Shown here piece after piece: positions 6,094 to 8,042 of a stretch of 8,042 nucleotides of DNA (the stretch's first letter is position 1; each line of letters opens with the position of its first letter). The notes beneath the pieces were generated by a model, which worked only from the letters and a program-made list of their open reading frames with translations, made no database searches and was not told where the DNA came from. Source of the stretch: CAZFAT01 sp964517075 (GTDB lineage: Bacteria > Acidobacteriota > Vicinamibacteria > Vicinamibacterales > SCN-69-37); NCBI GenBank assembly GCA_964517075.1, contig CAZFAT010000030.1, positions 1-8,042 on the forward strand, read 5' to 3'. Both the position numbers and the translations under genes were made by a program.

Positions 6094-6945
6094 ATGTCCG
6101 TGCCGCTGCTGGCCGCGCTGACCGGGGGCGCCCCGGTGCTGTCGGTCGAGCTCCGGCCGCCGCGGGTGGAGCTGGACGCCGCCGCCGGACGCGACGCCTG
6201 GATCGACACCTATCACGCCGTCCGCGGGCTCGTGCGACAGGGCACGTTCGTGTTCCTGACCGACAGCGCAGTCGGCGCCCGTGAAGAACACAACCTTCGT
6301 CATCTCGTGAACAACCTCGGATCCGACGTGCCACGGGACCACGTCGTGCCCTTCCTCACGAGCAAGCATTCGATGGCGTTCTGTCTCGACTACGCCGAGC
6401 GGGCCGCCCATGAAGGCTTCGGATCCCTCGTGGTCCTCGGCGGCGATCGCAGCGTCGGCGCGCCGCGCTGCGTGGACCATGCGTGGCAGCTGCGCCAGGC
6501 CATCCGCCGGCACGTGCCGGGACTGTCGCTGGGCGGCTGGGCCAATCCGCACGCGGATCCGGAGCGACAGGCGGCCTACCTCGGCGACGAGGCCTTTCAC
6601 GGCGAGTACTTTCTCACGCAGGTCGTCTCTCATCACGATCTGCCGGCCGTCGAGCGGTTCGCGGAGGCCCGAGAGCGGCACGGCGTGGGGCTGCCCGCCA
6701 TCTTCGGCGTGTTCTACTACCGCAGCGCCAACCCGCGCACGCTGGCGCAGCTTCGCCAGTTCCTGCCCGTGCCACTCGAACCGCTCACGCGCGAGTTCGC
6801 CGAAGGCGCCTCGCCCGACGAGGTCTGCGCCCGCACGATTCGCGCACTCCGCGGCGCCGGCGTCAAACACCTTTATGTCTCGAACCTGCCCGTGGGCCGC
6901 GCGCGCGCGACGATGGAGCGGGTGCTCGCGCTCGCGAAATCGTAA
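6094..6945 (+). CDS. methylenetetrahydrofolate reductase-family protein
   Basis: A 283-residue TIM-barrel flavoprotein of the MTHFR (MetF) family, close to the usual size of about 290. The family reaction reduces 5,10-methylene-THF to 5-methyl-THF for methionine synthesis. By manual comparison with E. coli MetF, the catalytic Glu28 matches Glu19 (LSVELRPPR), the flavin-contacting Asp120 matches Asp118 (LVVLGGDRS) and folate-binding Gln183 matches Gln176 (FLTQVV). The GGWANPHADPERQ segment (147-159) corresponds to the conserved AYPEVHPEA-type region. Elsewhere it diverges: the usual VTYGA strand reads FLTDSA, and FGVFYYRSANPRTLAQL replaces the usual PGI.P region. It could be a MetF paralogue with another substrate. 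Start ATG 6094 was chosen over an upstream in-frame ATG at 5998 that overlaps the divergent beta-CASP gene. Confidence 0.83.
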   Translation: MSVPLLAALTGGAPVLSVELRPPRVELDAAAGRDAWIDTYHAVRGLVRQGTFVFLTDSAVGAREEHNLRHLVNNLGSDVPRDHVVPFLTSKHSMAFCLDYAERAAHEGFGSLVVLGGDRSVGAPRCVDHAWQLRQAIRRHVPGLSLGGWANPHADPERQAAYLGDEAFHGEYFLTQVVSHHDLPAVERFAEARERHGVGLPAIFGVFYYRSANPRTLAQLRQFLPVPLEPLTREFAEGASPDEVCARTIRALRGAGVKHLYVSNLPVGRARATMERVLALAKS

Positions 6946-6949
6946 GCAC

Positions 6950-6978
6950 GCCTGGGCCCACGGGCAGCAGGCCCGGGC
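6950..6978 (+). terminator. GC-rich hairpin after the MTHFR-family gene
   Basis: Five bases after the stop codon, GCCTGGGCC (6950-6958) pairs with GGCCCGGGC (6970-6978). This gives a 9 bp stem with one U-G wobble and an 11 nt loop. No T-run follows, so it is not a classic intrinsic terminator; it may stabilise the 3' end or assist termination. Confidence 0.45.
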
Positions 6979-6982
6979 ATCT

Positions 6983-7088
6983 GGCTATCGCCTATTGGCT
7001 ATTGGCTATTGCGATCGGGGTTATCGGGTTATTGATCGGGCTATTGGGTTATTGATCGGGCTATTGAGTTATTGATCGGGCGATCGGG
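6983..7088. repeat. tandem heptamer and 20-bp repeat array between convergent genes
   Basis: The first part (6983-7010) is four heptamers, GGCTATC, GCCTATT, GGCTATT and GGCTATT. It then passes into three copies of a 20-bp unit at 7026, 7046 and 7066. The first two copies are identical (GGGTTATTGATCGGGCTATT) and the third differs at four positions. Each unit is GGG[T/C]TATT, GATC, GGG[T/C]TATT. The region is AT-richer than the genes around it and carries seven runs of three or more G on the plus strand. It fills most of the 150 bp between the convergent MTHFR-family and nitroreductase genes. There are no unique spacers, so it is not CRISPR. Function unknown. Confidence 0.9.
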
Positions 7089-7095
7089 AGCCCAC

Positions 7096-7707
7096 TCACT
7101 CGAACGTGCGGCCCCAGGCGTCCTGGAACACGAATTCCGTGAGCGCGCGGCGCTGGCGGGGCGTGCGTTCCGCAGCCTGCTGGCGGTCGGGCAGCGTGCC
7201 GGGATCGCCGGCGTAGCCAATCGCGAGAATCAGCGCGGGTTCGAACGGCACCAGCACGTGGCAGGCGCGCCGGGCCTCGTCGGCGTCGAAGCCCTGCACC
7301 TGGCGGATCGCGATCCCCGCCGCCGTGGCCTGAAGCGCCAGGAACGCCACGGCCTGGCCCGCGTCGTACCACGCATGCGAGTTCACCGCGTCGTCGCGCT
7401 CGAGGGTCGTCCGGACCGCGACGAGCACGAGCGTCGGGACCGCGGCGCTCCAGGCCCGGTTCGAGGGGACGAGCGAGGCGTGGAGGGCGGCGAAGGCTTC
7501 GGGACTACGCCGGCGATCGGTCACGACGAAGCGCCAGGGCTGTTCATTGAACGACGACGGCGCCCAGCGGGCGGCCTCGAAGAGCCGCCGCAACTCCCCG
7601 GGAGGGACCGCACGGTCCGGATCGAACGCGCGCGGGCTCCAACGGTCACGAATGACGTCGAGAATCTCGTGGTCGGGCCGCGCGATCTTCGGGTGGGGAT
7701 CGGCCAT
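7096..7707 (-). CDS. nitroreductase-family FMN oxidoreductase
   Basis: A 203-residue flavoprotein of the nitroreductase superfamily, normal length for the single-domain family. It likely transfers electrons from NAD(P)H through FMN to nitro, quinone or similar substrates; the real substrate cannot be told. The FMN phosphate-binding RWSPRAFD is at 22-29, AARWAPSSFNEQPWRFVV at 46-62 lines the flavin pocket, GIAIRQVQGFD at 131-141 follows a long helix, and ALILAIGYAGD closes the fold near 158-168. ATG 7707 was chosen because the product then begins just before the family's first helix. The frame stays open further upstream, but only as antiparallel shadow over the SDR gene. Its start lies 5 bp after the SDR stop with no clear ribosome site, so translational coupling is likely. 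Confidence 0.92.
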   Translation of the reverse strand: MADPHPKIARPDHEILDVIRDRWSPRAFDPDRAVPPGELRRLFEAARWAPSSFNEQPWRFVVTDRRRSPEAFAALHASLVPSNRAWSAAVPTLVLVAVRTTLERDDAVNSHAWYDAGQAVAFLALQATAAGIAIRQVQGFDADEARRACHVLVPFEPALILAIGYAGDPGTLPDRQQAAERTPRQRRALTEFVFQDAWGRTFE

Positions 7708-7712
7708 GGTGA

Positions 7713-8042
7713 TCAGCGGAGATGCCGCCCGCCGTCCACCCGGAGCGTCTCGCCCGTGACGAAGTCCGATTCGATGAAGGCGAGGACGGCCTTGACGATT
7801 TCGTCTTCCCCGCCCCAGCGCCCGAGCGGCGTCGCCCGGGCCACGTCCTCGAGCTCCGCGTCGCTGGTGCCCGGCGGCGCCAGAATGGGTCCCGGCGCGA
7901 CGGCATTCACGAGAATCTGGTCCGGCGCGAGTTCCAGCGCGAGCGCTTCGGTCAGGGCCTTCACGCCGGCTTTCGCGACGTAGTACGCGAGGAAGCCCGT
8001 GTAGCGCGGCCGGCCGCTCGCCGCCACCCAATCGGTGAAGTT
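7713..8042 (-). CDS. SDR oxidoreductase, pteridine-reductase-like, 5' end missing
   Basis: The C-terminal 109 residues of a short-chain dehydrogenase/reductase (full family length about 250); the NAD(P)-binding N-terminal half lies beyond the window. The visible part starts NFTDWVAASG. The catalytic YxxxK is in LAYYVAKAGV, followed by the family strands and loop ELAPDQILVNAVAPGPI, then SDFVTGETLRVDGGRH at the C-terminus. At the place of the usual catalytic Ser is Asp (TDW), as in PTR1 pteridine reductase and FolM dihydromonapterin reductase, which read VDA and TDY there. The Asp-Tyr distance is about 3 residues longer than in those enzymes. A pterin/folate role is thus possible but not proven; a general 3-oxoacyl reductase-like SDR is the alternative. 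It is in an operon with the nitroreductase. Confidence 0.88.
   Translation of the reverse strand, partial: NFTDWVAASGRPRYTGFLAYYVAKAGVKALTEALALELAPDQILVNAVAPGPILAPPGTSDAELEDVARATPLGRWGGEDEIVKAVLAFIESDFVTGETLRVDGGRHLR

Noticed and set aside
6951..6980. Classic intrinsic terminator
   Set aside because: The stem is strong but no T-run follows it, so it is recorded only as a low-confidence hairpin terminator.
7026..7088. Short direct repeats as a possible CRISPR array
   Set aside because: The 20-bp units abut with no unique spacers and contain smaller internal repeats. No cas gene is nearby.
7096..8031. Longer 311-residue reading of the nitroreductase frame
   Set aside because: The extra N-terminal part overlaps the SDR gene in another frame and reads as low-complexity Arg/Gly shadow. 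The family N-terminus fits ATG 7707.

Overview
This 8.0 kb window is high-GC, gene-dense bacterial DNA. Nine protein genes are supported: seven complete and two cut by the window edges. No RNA gene, CRISPR array, insertion sequence or phage gene was seen. The long overlapping antisense frames, the GTG/TTG starts and the divergent, lineage-specific look of several proteins fit a high-GC soil-type bacterium. My best guess is Acidobacteriota, perhaps Vicinamibacteria, but nothing here proves it.

Left block (1-2471): an MFS efflux/transport protein runs leftward off the edge. It is divergent from a conserved-looking hypothetical helical protein (1325-1834) and a secreted or lipid-facing hypothetical protein (1881-2471). 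The 118 bp between the divergent genes holds an inverted heptamer-repeat element flanked by two outward-facing -10 boxes.

Middle block (2443-6008, all leftward): a compact three-gene operon. It encodes a beta-CASP metallo-beta-lactamase-fold RNase-like protein (TTG start), an exported phosphodiester-glycosidase (NAGPA/DUF2233) putative lipoprotein, and a two-domain protein with an unrecognised N-terminal region and a C-terminal plant-type [2Fe-2S] ferredoxin domain. Gaps are 19 and 16 bp. The last gene overlaps the 3' end of the secreted hypothetical gene by 29 bp, tail to tail.

Right block (6009-8042): a methylenetetrahydrofolate-reductase-family protein runs rightward from an apparently leaderless promoter and ends at a GC-rich hairpin. 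Next comes a roughly 105 bp tandem repeat of heptamers and a 20-bp unit. Then a leftward pair lies in the order SDR (cut by the window edge) followed by an FMN nitroreductase. The SDR carries a TDW...YxxxK active site resembling pteridine reductases (PTR1/FolM-like), so folate/pterin redox chemistry is a possible theme of this block.

The least expected signals are non-coding: two intergenic repeats built on similar GGGTT-type heptamers, and -10 hexamers placed 6, 6 and 9 nt from three start codons. No clearly new defence or mobile system is evident. The unusual three-gene operon and the ferredoxin fusion are the best coding leads.
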